Positions 1-7,514 of a stretch of 23,615 nt of DNA are shown piece after piece. The stretch's first letter is position 1, and the number at the start of each line of letters is the position of its first letter. The stretch comes from Leptospira sp. GTDB lineage: Bacteria > Spirochaetota > Leptospiria > Leptospirales > Leptospiraceae. The notes beneath the pieces are model-generated. The model worked only from the letters and a program-made list of their open reading frames with translations, ran no database searches and was not told where the DNA came from. The DNA is taken from NCBI GenBank assembly GCA_027531445.1, contig JAPZRK010000117.1:1-23615 (forward strand), given 5' to 3'. The translations under genes and the position numbers were made by a program.

Positions 1-1284
1 ATTCGGTACAAATCTCGAGATTGATTCATTGATCTTTTTTTCTTCATCAAGAGCTTTTAGTTGAGATTCTAGAAGTGCTTTACGTGCGTCTTCTCTCTCT
101 TTTTTAAGCCGATTGATTCTGTCTCCTATACCAAGACTCAGGAAGATTCCCTCTAAAACACTTCCATACATCGGTCCATATGAAACAAAATTGGAAAAAT
201 CAATGAGCCCTAAATTCATTGAAATAAATAATAAAACGGAGAGTAATAAAAATGACCAAGCAATGATAAAGTATCTAGCTCCAGAAAAGCCTTCGCGAAA
301 GCGCATTACGGCTGCTATTGATACGGCAAATATCCCAATCGCTGGAGAGATGTTCGCTAGGAATACGCTTACTCCGACAGAAGAAAATAAAGTAAATGGG
401 AACGTAATAATTTGAAGAACAAGAGCAAATATGATTATACTTTTGACTTTTCCTTTCTCTTTGTCCGGAAATAAAAACGCCTTTGCAAATACCAAAGCAG
501 CAATGGTAGTCAACATTGAGAGTGCTGGTGCCATTCTTTGTATCCAAGGAATGGAAGATAAATCTATCAATGGCAGCCACTGTCGATTGATAGTAAAAAC
601 AAAACAGGTGAAAAAAAATAAATAGGTGCAGTAATATAGAAAAAGTTTGTCCTTCATCGAAAAGAATAGAACAAGATTGTAAAGGAGAAGAAGTAACATC
701 GCTCCATAGTAAGCTCCAGCAACAAAACCTCGAAATGTTTCGAATTTAAAATATGAAGATTGAGTAAAGAAACGAAGCGGGAGTAGTGACCTAGTTGACA
801 TATCAAAACGGAAATAAATGCGTTGTTTTGAATTTGTTTTTATATGAAACGGAAATATAGGAAGGCGATTCGGTATCGACATTTCCGAGATTGGTACGCT
901 GATACCGCTTGATTCTATTTTGTAGTCATTTAAGTTTAAAGTTGGATAGTAAAAATCTACTCTTCTAAGTTCTGCATTTTCGATGTTAATGATCCAATCT
1001 TCAACTTTTGTATTGTTCTCGATATCCAATTGAAACCAGATAACTTCTGGAAGAATTCCAAAGGATGTGTTATGTGCTGTTGAGATCCAATCTTTTTCAT
1101 TTAGTTTTTGAATAGAGGGGAAATCTAGATTTTGCTGTTTGTCAAAGTAATATACAGCCGATGCATTGCCGAAGAGCCAAAGATTGTTGTCTTCTAACTT
1201 AAAAATCCCTGTACCATCATTTCCTCTTCTAACCGCACATCCGAGTAAGGAAAAAAATAGGAAAGTCAGGAACCAGGCTTTCAT
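1..1284 (-). CDS. 7TMR-DISM membrane signalling protein, probably a nucleotide cyclase (C-terminus outside window)
   Basis: The reading frame is open for exactly 428 codons from ATG at 1284 to the left window edge, so the 3' part is missing. Residues 1-16 form a hydrophobic signal ending in LLGC, a possible spirochaete lipobox. Residues about 30-180 are a soluble, beta-rich part that fits the 7TMR-DISM extracellular sensor domain. Residues about 185-385 contain roughly seven hydrophobic helices beginning GFVAGAYYGAMLLLLLYNL, the typical opening of the 7TMR-DISM membrane domain. A charged coiled coil (about 388-420) follows. The last visible residues, RFVPN, match the RFVPxEFL-like linker that often precedes class III adenylate/guanylate cyclase domains in Leptospira and cyanobacteria. 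The cyclase call is therefore inference; a histidine kinase or GGDEF output is the alternative. The start overlaps the purL stop by one base (TAATG), which implies translational coupling. Confidence 0.85.
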   Translation of the reverse strand, partial: MKAWFLTFLFFSLLGCAVRRGNDGTGIFKLEDNNLWLFGNASAVYYFDKQQNLDFPSIQKLNEKDWISTAHNTSFGILPEVIWFQLDIENNTKVEDWIINIENAELRRVDFYYPTLNLNDYKIESSGISVPISEMSIPNRLPIFPFHIKTNSKQRIYFRFDMSTRSLLPLRFFTQSSYFKFETFRGFVAGAYYGAMLLLLLYNLVLFFSMKDKLFLYYCTYLFFFTCFVFTINRQWLPLIDLSSIPWIQRMAPALSMLTTIAALVFAKAFLFPDKEKGKVKSIIIFALVLQIITFPFTLFSSVGVSVFLANISPAIGIFAVSIAAVMRFREGFSGARYFIIAWSFLLLSVLLFISMNLGLIDFSNFVSYGPMYGSVLEGIFLSLGIGDRINRLKKEREDARKALLESQLKALDEEKKINESISRFVPN

Positions 1285-3533
1285 TATTGGAATGTCGGCA
1301 TAAGTCCCGATTCAAAATCATTTGTTAACTCATCCAAACTCCATTCGATCTTTCCGCCATTGAGTTCAATCTGTAAATTTGAATCACCTTTGACATTGCC
1401 TAAAGATAGAAACTCTAGTCCCTTTTCGAGTATCTCCCCTTGGATTTTGGTTTCATCAGATTCAATGTAGGAAATCAAAAAACTTGCGCCTGTTTCACCA
1501 AAAAGAAGGGAATCTAGTCGTCCTACTTTTTTTTCCAGTTCAGATATGTCTAGATTGAGTCCTATCTTGCCTGAGATCGCAATTTTTGAGAGTGCAACTA
1601 AGAGACCACCAATAGATAAATCTTTAGCAGAGGTTAGTAGATTCTTTTTGGAAAGAGAGAGTAGTGTTTCTATGGTCGTTTTTTCGTCTGCAAGATTGAG
1701 CGTAGGTACCTTGCCTGTTTCTTTTTTGTGAAAGAGAGATAGGTATTCAGAGCCCGAAATTGTTGGGGAAAATCTTCCGATCAATGCAATTTTGATTTGT
1801 TTATCTTTTGCCTTGGGATATGTAGAAAGTCCATTTGCGACATCATCGATGACTCCCACCATACCGATGGTAGGTGTTGGATAAACTGGTCCTTCAGGAG
1901 ATTCATTGTAAAAAGAGACATTTCCACCAGTAATCGGCAGTCCAAGATAACGACAAGCATCTCCAAGACCACGGACACATTCGCTGAATACATAGTAATT
2001 TTCTGGAATGTAGGGATTACCAAAATTTAAATTATTCGTAACTCCATAAGGCATGGCTCCTGTTGCGGCGACATTACGTGCCGATTCACAGACGGCGATT
2101 GCCGCGCCTTGGTAAGGATCTAAATAGGTATAGCGAGAGTTACAATCCGTAGAGACGGCCACTCCCTTTTTCGTGTTGGGTATCCGAACGAGTCCACCAT
2201 CTTCTCCGGGAGCGACAACTTTCACAAGACCAACTTCTGTATCATATTGTTCATAGATTGGTCTTCGAGAACAGACATTCCAAGATGCCAAAAATTTGAG
2301 TAGTGTAGATTTGATTTCCGAATGGACAACATCTTTTATTGTATTTGCATTGAATGACTGGACTTCATCTAGATACGCAGGTCTCTTTACCTCACGGACA
2401 TACCTGGGGGCACCACCACCTAATACGAGGCAATCTGCAGGGATTTCGCTTTTTAACTTCCCGTCTTTATGGATGCGTATGATGCCGTCATCGGTAACAA
2501 CGCCTATCTCCGAGGAGTGAAGTCCCCATTTTTGAAATATAGAGATCAATTCTTCTTCTTTGCCTAATTCTGGAATGACAAGCATACGTTCTTGAGATTC
2601 CGAGAGCATAATTTCATAAGCATTCATTCCTGCTTCACGTAACGGGACTTTGTCGAGATCGATATCCATTCCCGTTTTGCCTTTGGCACTCATTTCGGAA
2701 GTGGCACAACTAATCCCTGCGGCTCCCATATCTTGAATCCCAACGAGCACTTTTTTCTGAATCGCTTCTAGTGATGCTTCCATAAGTAGCTTTTCCATAA
2801 ACGGATCTCCTACCTGGACTGCAGATCGTTTTTCTTCAGATTCCTTGGATAGATCTTTTGAAGCAAAACTTGCACCATGAATGCCATCTCTCCCAGTAGT
2901 TGCACCCACGATATAAACTTTGTTTCCTACCATTCCTTTGGTTGATGCGGATGCCATCTCGTCGTGTTTGGCGATACCTACCGTCATAGCATTGACCAAT
3001 GGATTTTTTGTAAATGTTGAGTGAATGAATAATTCACCACCACCGACAGCGATTCCCAAAGAATTACCATAATCACCGATACCTTTAACGGCACGAGTGA
3101 GTAGATATTTATTCCGTGCGTCCGTTGGCTCACCAAATCTAAGCGAGTTGAGTGAAGTGATCGGTCTTGCTCCCATCGTGAATATATCACGCATAATCCC
3201 ACCTACACCTGTTGCGGCACCTTGGTATGGTTCAACGGCTGTTGGGTGGTTGTGACTTTCTATTTTGAAGACTAGAGCGAGGTTATCGCCAATATCCATC
3301 GCACCTGCATTTTCTTCACCGGCTTGCGCTAAAAGTTTATCAGATTTTGTCGGCAAAGTTTTTAACTGCAAAATTGAATTTTTATATGAACAATGCTCCG
3401 ACCACATCGCTGAAAAAATACCAAGCTCCGTTGAATTTGGAACACGACCTAAAATTTTATTGATTTCTTGAAACTCCGCTTCGGTTAATCCGTGTTCCTT
3501 GGCATCTGAAAGTGTGACTTGGTCTTTTTCCAT
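1284..3533 (-). CDS. purL: Phosphoribosylformylglycinamidine synthase subunit PurL
   Basis: This is the large subunit of FGAM synthase, which makes FGAM from FGAR, ATP and glutamine-derived ammonia in purine synthesis. Its 749 residues fit the small-type PurL that works with separate PurS and PurQ subunits; neither partner is in this window. Visible hallmarks are SEHCSYKNS near residue 45, HNHPTAVEPYQGAATG near 93-108, the glycine-rich stretch GVGGIMRDIFTMGARP just after it, and in the second half DPYQGAAIAVCESARNVAATG and TNNLNFGNP. These are the two repeated ATP-binding halves of the AIRS/PurM-like fold. ATG at 3533 has an AAGGA about ten bases upstream. It lies 13 bases after the flavin reductase gene and overlaps the next gene by one base, so it is the middle gene of an operon. 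The reading frame looks intact. Confidence 0.97.
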   Translation of the reverse strand: MEKDQVTLSDAKEHGLTEAEFQEINKILGRVPNSTELGIFSAMWSEHCSYKNSILQLKTLPTKSDKLLAQAGEENAGAMDIGDNLALVFKIESHNHPTAVEPYQGAATGVGGIMRDIFTMGARPITSLNSLRFGEPTDARNKYLLTRAVKGIGDYGNSLGIAVGGGELFIHSTFTKNPLVNAMTVGIAKHDEMASASTKGMVGNKVYIVGATTGRDGIHGASFASKDLSKESEEKRSAVQVGDPFMEKLLMEASLEAIQKKVLVGIQDMGAAGISCATSEMSAKGKTGMDIDLDKVPLREAGMNAYEIMLSESQERMLVIPELGKEEELISIFQKWGLHSSEIGVVTDDGIIRIHKDGKLKSEIPADCLVLGGGAPRYVREVKRPAYLDEVQSFNANTIKDVVHSEIKSTLLKFLASWNVCSRRPIYEQYDTEVGLVKVVAPGEDGGLVRIPNTKKGVAVSTDCNSRYTYLDPYQGAAIAVCESARNVAATGAMPYGVTNNLNFGNPYIPENYYVFSECVRGLGDACRYLGLPITGGNVSFYNESPEGPVYPTPTIGMVGVIDDVANGLSTYPKAKDKQIKIALIGRFSPTISGSEYLSLFHKKETGKVPTLNLADEKTTIETLLSLSKKNLLTSAKDLSIGGLLVALSKIAISGKIGLNLDISELEKKVGRLDSLLFGETGASFLISYIESDETKIQGEILEKGLEFLSLGNVKGDSNLQIELNGGKIEWSLDELTNDFESGLMPTFQ

Positions 3534-3546
3534 TGATAAAAAATCC

Positions 3547-4026
3547 TTATACTAGATTTCGATAATTTCTGTTGAAGTAAAGTAATGGCTGCCCTTCCAT
3601 TGCGATTGCCTCTTCGACGTGACCGATCACAATCAAATGATCACCGGCATCGATCATATTTTCCAACCGACAATCGAGCGAGGCAAGAGAGCCAGATAGA
3701 ATGGGGGATCCAGTCGCAGCCGTTTTGGGGTTGAGCTTGTTTAAAACTTCTTCTTTGTCCAATGAACCAGAGGCAAAATCAGCGGAAATTTGTTTTTGCT
3801 CATTAGAGAGAATATTCACCGAAAATGCCTTACTTGCTTCAATGGCCTCTTTCGCTTGGCTACTTTTTGCTAAACAAAAAAGTATGAGCGGTGGATCCAA
3901 AGAAACAGAGCTAAAGCTGGATACGGTAATTCCGCCGGATTTGCTTTGTGATTTGTAACAAATGACAGAAACACCACTTGCCCAAAGGGATAGGGCGGAT
4001 TTAAAAGAGTCGGGTTGGACGGGCAT
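3547..4026 (-). CDS. Flavin reductase-like FMN-binding protein
   Basis: A 159-residue protein of the flavin reductase-like family (split-barrel FMN-binding fold, HpaC/flavoredoxin type). Such enzymes bind FMN and transfer electrons from NAD(P)H to flavin, often for a partner monooxygenase. Family features in order are ALSLWASGVSVI near the N-terminus, the flavin-contact stretch GGITVSSFSSVSLDPPLILF, FSVNILSNEQ, a DCRLENMIDAGDHLIVIGHV segment and the C-terminal PLLYFNRNYRNL. I chose ATG at 4026 because a GGAGG lies seven bases before it; the frame could open ten codons earlier at 4056, but that would run through a palindrome and the ribosome binding site. It is the first gene of the operon with purL, and its promoter region is shared with the divergent PerR-like gene. 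Its substrate partner is not evident, and a redox link to the regulator is only inference. Confidence 0.88.
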   Translation of the reverse strand: MPVQPDSFKSALSLWASGVSVICYKSQSKSGGITVSSFSSVSLDPPLILFCLAKSSQAKEAIEASKAFSVNILSNEQKQISADFASGSLDKEEVLNKLNPKTAATGSPILSGSLASLDCRLENMIDAGDHLIVIGHVEEAIAMEGQPLLYFNRNYRNLV

Positions 4027-4041
4027 GAATGAGCCTCCAGT

Positions 4042-4057
4042 ATTGATAAATATCAAT
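4042..4057. promoter_or_regulatory. Perfect inverted repeat (candidate operator) between flavin reductase and PerR-like genes
   Basis: ATTGATA-AA-TATCAAT is a perfect 7-2-7 palindrome. It lies 15 bases before the flavin reductase ATG, just ahead of its GGAGG, and 76 bases before the divergent regulator ATG. Its TTGATA could also serve as a poor -35 element for the regulator (the matching -10 would be weak). It does not match the classical 7-1-7 Fur or PerR boxes exactly. The operator role is inferred from symmetry and position. Confidence 0.45.
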
Positions 4058-4133
4058 TTCTAGAATAAGAATAATTATGAAAATCAATTTGACCTTTTTT
4101 TCCTTCTGATGTCTCTGAAAAACGAGGCAAATC

Positions 4134-4508
4134 ATGTTAAAGAAGTCACTTACAAAACACAGAGATTTGATATTACAAGATCTGAAGGTTAGAAAAGACC
4201 ATCCTACGGCAAAGATGGTATTTGATTCCGTGAAAGAAAAAGCAGAAAGAATCAGCTTTGCAACGGTATACAATTCATTAGAATATTTGGTCGCCCATGG
4301 AATGGTCCATAAACTGAATTTGGAATCCGATTCGGTTCGCTACGATGCATTCCTCGATCGACATGCGCATATGGTTTGCCAAGAATGTGGTAAGATCATG
4401 GATCTTCCGGCTATGGCTTTACAATCTGAAAGCGTCAATTTTGAAGAATTGGGCTTTGCCGTAGATCATGTGGATGTCACAGTGATCGGACATTGCAAAA
4501 CTTGCTAA
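4134..4508 (+). CDS. Fur-family transcriptional regulator, PerR-like
   Basis: A 124-residue Fur-superfamily repressor. The N-terminal winged helix has HPTA (H23) and the recognition-helix region ATVYNSLEYL. All five regulatory metal ligands of Bacillus PerR can be aligned: H23, D71 (in RYD), H77 and H79 (HAH) and D90 (IMD). Both structural zinc pairs are also present, C82/C85 (CQEC) and C121/C124 (CKTC at the extreme C-terminus). This set favours peroxide sensing by iron-catalysed histidine oxidation over iron or zinc sensing, although family assignment from ligands alone is not certain. It differs from the published Leptospira PerR that lacks the structural metal site, so it may be a second PerR paralogue. 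GAGG six bases before ATG supports the start. It is divergent from the flavin reductase operon, and mutL follows after 44 bases. Confidence 0.9.
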   Translation: MLKKSLTKHRDLILQDLKVRKDHPTAKMVFDSVKEKAERISFATVYNSLEYLVAHGMVHKLNLESDSVRYDAFLDRHAHMVCQECGKIMDLPAMALQSESVNFEELGFAVDHVDVTVIGHCKTC

Positions 4509-4552
4509 ATTTTTTATAGGAGTCTTCTCCCACTCTCCTAAGCTAGCCCATT

Positions 4553-6307
4553 ATGGGCATCATTCGTACACTTTCCCCAGAACTCGTAAACCAGATTGCG
4601 GCTGGGGAAGTCATTGAATCCGCGCATTCCATTCTAAAAGAGCTCATCGAAAATTCGTTGGATGCAAAAGCAAAACGGATTGAGGTTCTGACTGAAAATG
4701 CGGGTCTGAGTCGTATATTGATTTCCGACGACGGGGTCGGGATGGCCAAGGAAGATCTACCTCTCGCCATCCAACGTTATGCGACCTCAAAAATCAAACA
4801 ATTCCAAGATCTAGAATCCATCCGATCCTTCGGATTCCGTGGAGAGGCACTTGCCTCGATTGCTTCCGTATCAAAACTTACCATTTCCAGTGGAGTCGCT
4901 TCCGAACGTGTCGCCTATCAAATCTATGTGGAAGAGGGGAAAGTTTTAGAGACAAAAGAAATTCCTCATTTTGTGGGAACAAAGATCGATATCGTGGACT
5001 TATTTTATAACACACCTGTCCGACGCAAATTTCTAAAAACAGAAGTCGGCGAGGAAAAAAAGAATCGAACACGTCTGCAAATTATGGCGCTCTCTGAACC
5101 ATCAGTTGGTTTTCGTTATGTGCAAAATGAAAAAGAAGTAGTCCATGTCCAACCAGAAGAACCACTAGAAAGAATACTGTCACTTTACGGTGAAAATTTG
5201 AGGGACCATTTACTTCCCGTAAATTCGAGTAGGAATGGGATTACACTTTCTGGTTGGATCTCACATCCAGATTTTTATAAGTCATCTAGAACCGGACAGT
5301 TTTTCTTTGTAAACCAACGTTCCATCGAACTCAAGTTTAGTGCACAAATTCTGAAAAAGTGTTATGGTGAATTATTACCTTCTGGTGCTCATCCCTATGC
5401 TTTTTTATTTTTTACACTTCCTCCCAATTTTGTAGATGTAAATGTCCATCCGCAAAAAAAAGAAATTCGTTTTCTATCTGAAGAAGTGATCTCCGGCCAA
5501 CTTTTTTTTGGGATACAAGAAGTTCTTCGCTCTTCCACACCGGTCGAATTTTTGGAAATGAGGAGAAGGTTATCTATGCCAATTCCTTATATGGGGAGTA
5601 AGCAAGAGTTTGGTGAAGAAGTAGGCTTAGGACTCAATCCGGCTCTCAGTTACAGAGAGCATTTTTCTTTGGAAGGAGTGGCACCCGGTGTGCAATTGAA
5701 TCTCCTGTCGGGAAATCCACAGAAACACCAAGGATTTGTTCCCAAAAAACATTATGGCATTATCTTTGAAACCTTTATACTTGCGGAGGCAGAAGATGGG
5801 CTTTATATCATTGACCAACATACAGCCCACGAACGGATTCGATATGAAGAAGTACTCCGTGACCTAAAACAAAAGGCTTATAAAACACAAGGTTTGCTAA
5901 CGCCCATTAAGCTAGAATTTACAAAAGAAGAAGCGGAAGAGATACTCAAAGAAGTGGACTCTTTGAGTGAGATCGGTGTCTTAATTGAACCGTTTTCTGG
6001 AGGAACCATACTCGTCAGAGAGGTTCCGAGTTACATCGACGCGGGGAAAGAACGAGAAACCATCCTTGATTTTTTAGAAAGAAAAAAAAGCAAACATCTA
6101 GAGATCAAAGAAATGTTCGATGAAATGGCAAAATGTGTAGCATGTCGCTCTGCCATCAAAAAAGGAGATATGGTTTCCGATCAAATCATAGCAGAATTGC
6201 TACAAAGACTCTCCTATTGTGAAAATCCATCGCTTTGTCCTCACGGTCGACCCACTCTCATCAAACTCTCCCGTTTTGATCTGGAAAAGATGTTCCACCG
6301 GATATAA
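4553..6307 (+). CDS. mutL: DNA mismatch repair protein MutL
   Basis: MutL couples mismatch recognition by MutS to strand incision. The 584 residues carry the GHKL ATPase motifs NQIAAGEVIE (about 14-23), ELIENSLDA, DDGVGM, RYATSKI, GFRGEALASI and GTKIDIVDLFYNTPVRRKF. The C-terminal half has an endonuclease motif DQHTAHERIRYE at 421-432, then ACRSAIKKGD and CPHGRPT. This is the nicking form of MutL used in bacteria without MutH. Two departures from the consensus are visible: T424 replaces alanine in DQHA(X)2E(X)4E, and SA replaces the usual RP in the GEVxERPxS stretch, giving ESAHS. The metal-binding D, H and E residues are kept, so activity is expected. No close ribosome binding site is seen before ATG; a GGAG lies about 30 bases upstream. 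The protein N-terminus nevertheless fits the family well. Confidence 0.97.
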   Translation: MGIIRTLSPELVNQIAAGEVIESAHSILKELIENSLDAKAKRIEVLTENAGLSRILISDDGVGMAKEDLPLAIQRYATSKIKQFQDLESIRSFGFRGEALASIASVSKLTISSGVASERVAYQIYVEEGKVLETKEIPHFVGTKIDIVDLFYNTPVRRKFLKTEVGEEKKNRTRLQIMALSEPSVGFRYVQNEKEVVHVQPEEPLERILSLYGENLRDHLLPVNSSRNGITLSGWISHPDFYKSSRTGQFFFVNQRSIELKFSAQILKKCYGELLPSGAHPYAFLFFTLPPNFVDVNVHPQKKEIRFLSEEVISGQLFFGIQEVLRSSTPVEFLEMRRRLSMPIPYMGSKQEFGEEVGLGLNPALSYREHFSLEGVAPGVQLNLLSGNPQKHQGFVPKKHYGIIFETFILAEAEDGLYIIDQHTAHERIRYEEVLRDLKQKAYKTQGLLTPIKLEFTKEEAEEILKEVDSLSEIGVLIEPFSGGTILVREVPSYIDAGKERETILDFLERKKSKHLEIKEMFDEMAKCVACRSAIKKGDMVSDQIIAELLQRLSYCENPSLCPHGRPTLIKLSRFDLEKMFHRI

Positions 6308-6381
6308 AAACGAAAAACATTGATGGAATTCTTGGATCGCAAAACCTTGTCCTGATGCCACGCCCACTTGAAGGCAAAAAT

Positions 6382-6960
6382 ATGACCCTCCGCGAGAAGG
6401 AGAAAATCCTCCTCCAAAAGATAAAGGCGGGAGATCCGACTGCGTATATGACACTCGTCTCACCTTTTCGGGAGCGTTTGTTTCGGAAGGCAGTTTCCAT
6501 GGTTAAGGACGCAGATGACGCTGAAGATATCGTCCAAGACGCTCTCATCTCCGGATACAAATCCATCAAAAATTTCCGAGCAGAAGCAGGAGTTTACACC
6601 TGGCTCTACCGAATCGTTGTGAATAAATCCAAAGACCTGCTCGCGAAAAAGAAAAGAGGTCGTGAAAAGCCCATGGATGATTCTGGCGACAACCAATTTG
6701 TAGATGAGAGAGAAGGTTACGAAAAAAAACTCGAACTTTCCGAGGAGTCTCGCTATCTAATGGGTAAGATCGACCTTTTGGAAGAATCCTACAAACAAGT
6801 CCTTGAACTACGATACTTCGAAAATCTTTCCTATAATGAGATTGCCGAAATCATGGAATGTAATGTAGGAACTGTCAAAAGCCGACTTTTTAAGGCGAAG
6901 GAGTTTTTGAAACACCTGATTCTCAAGGATGAAAAAGGAGAAGGGTTTTTCGAAAAATAG
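6382..6960 (+). CDS. ECF-type RNA polymerase sigma factor
   Basis: A 192-residue extracytoplasmic-function sigma factor. Region 2 covers about residues 12-85, with DAEDIVQDALISGYKSIKNF at 46-65 and the -10 recognition stretch YTWLYRIVVNKSKD at 72-85. A charged linker (about 88-120) follows, then region 4 at about 125-180 with the helix-turn-helix LSYNEIAEIMECNVGTVKSR. No region 1.1 or 3 is present, as expected for ECF factors. I chose ATG at 6382 because GAAGG stands seven bases upstream; the frame could open nine codons earlier at 6355, where no ribosome binding site is seen. It follows mutL after 74 bases and is followed after five bases by a single-pass membrane protein that may be its anti-sigma factor. 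Confidence 0.94.
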   Translation: MTLREKEKILLQKIKAGDPTAYMTLVSPFRERLFRKAVSMVKDADDAEDIVQDALISGYKSIKNFRAEAGVYTWLYRIVVNKSKDLLAKKKRGREKPMDDSGDNQFVDEREGYEKKLELSEESRYLMGKIDLLEESYKQVLELRYFENLSYNEIAEIMECNVGTVKSRLFKAKEFLKHLILKDEKGEGFFEK

Positions 6961-6965
6961 CAGTT

Positions 6966-7514
6966 ATGAATATTACCACCTGGTTACAAGTTAGATACCC
7001 GCAATTATTCACAGAATCAAAAGAATCTGTTGTTCTCGACAATTGTCTATGCAATGTTTTTTCTGAGAAAAGAAAAAAAGTCGAAACGATCCTGCCTCGA
7101 ATGTCAGAGGACTTCGACAAACGTCTATTAAACTTGCTTGAAAACGAAAAGATTGAGAATGTTGAAAGTTCCTATTCAGTGGTTCGTTCCTTATTCGAAA
7201 ATCGTAAATTACAATATTCTTTTTCCGCAGTTATGGTTCTTACTCTGACATTTGTTATGGTAGGGAAAGTCAATAAGTCCGAGACTCGGATCAATGAATC
7301 TGCTGGTGTAATTTTAGAAAATTCATCTTACCTAAATGAACCAACAAGCATCGACCTAAGTGAAAATTACCAAAAAAAGATTTTGGTCGACCACATCAAA
7401 AATGACCCAGCTTCTATCTATGGCCTAAAAGAGTTGGAATTGTATTACCAAAAAACGGGACGTGGTAGCGCGGCTGAAGAAGTGCATTATCTCATCAACG
7501 CAGCAGAAAACTAG
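6966..7514 (+). CDS. Single-pass membrane protein, candidate anti-sigma factor
   Basis: A 182-residue protein with no family I can name. It has a cytoplasmic-looking N-terminus of about 82 residues, one hydrophobic helix at about 83-100 (YSFSAVMVLTLTFVMVG) and an 80-residue polar C-terminus expected outside the inner membrane. The segment ILPRMSEDFDKRLLNLL (about 42-58) resembles the spacer found in many anti-sigma factors between the sigma-binding part and the membrane helix. Position (five bases after an ECF sigma gene, same strand) and topology suggest an anti-sigma factor. The usual zinc motif HxxxCxxC is absent; only a CLC at 27-29 is present. The stop codon overlaps the stop of the convergent TPR-like gene in a shared CTAG. 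The anti-sigma role is inference. Confidence 0.8.
   Translation: MNITTWLQVRYPQLFTESKESVVLDNCLCNVFSEKRKKVETILPRMSEDFDKRLLNLLENEKIENVESSYSVVRSLFENRKLQYSFSAVMVLTLTFVMVGKVNKSETRINESAGVILENSSYLNEPTSIDLSENYQKKILVDHIKNDPASIYGLKELELYYQKTGRGSAAEEVHYLINAAEN

Noticed and set aside
113..625. Open frames on both strands inside the left-edge gene
   Set aside because: They are shadows of the 7TMR-DISM gene, which has continuous, clearly membrane-protein-like coding on the minus strand from 1284 to the edge.
4058..4085. Canonical PerR/Fur box in the AT-rich stretch beside the palindrome
   Set aside because: AT-rich sequence such as GAATAATTATG resembles the box, but no alignment matched TTATAATNATTATAA well enough.
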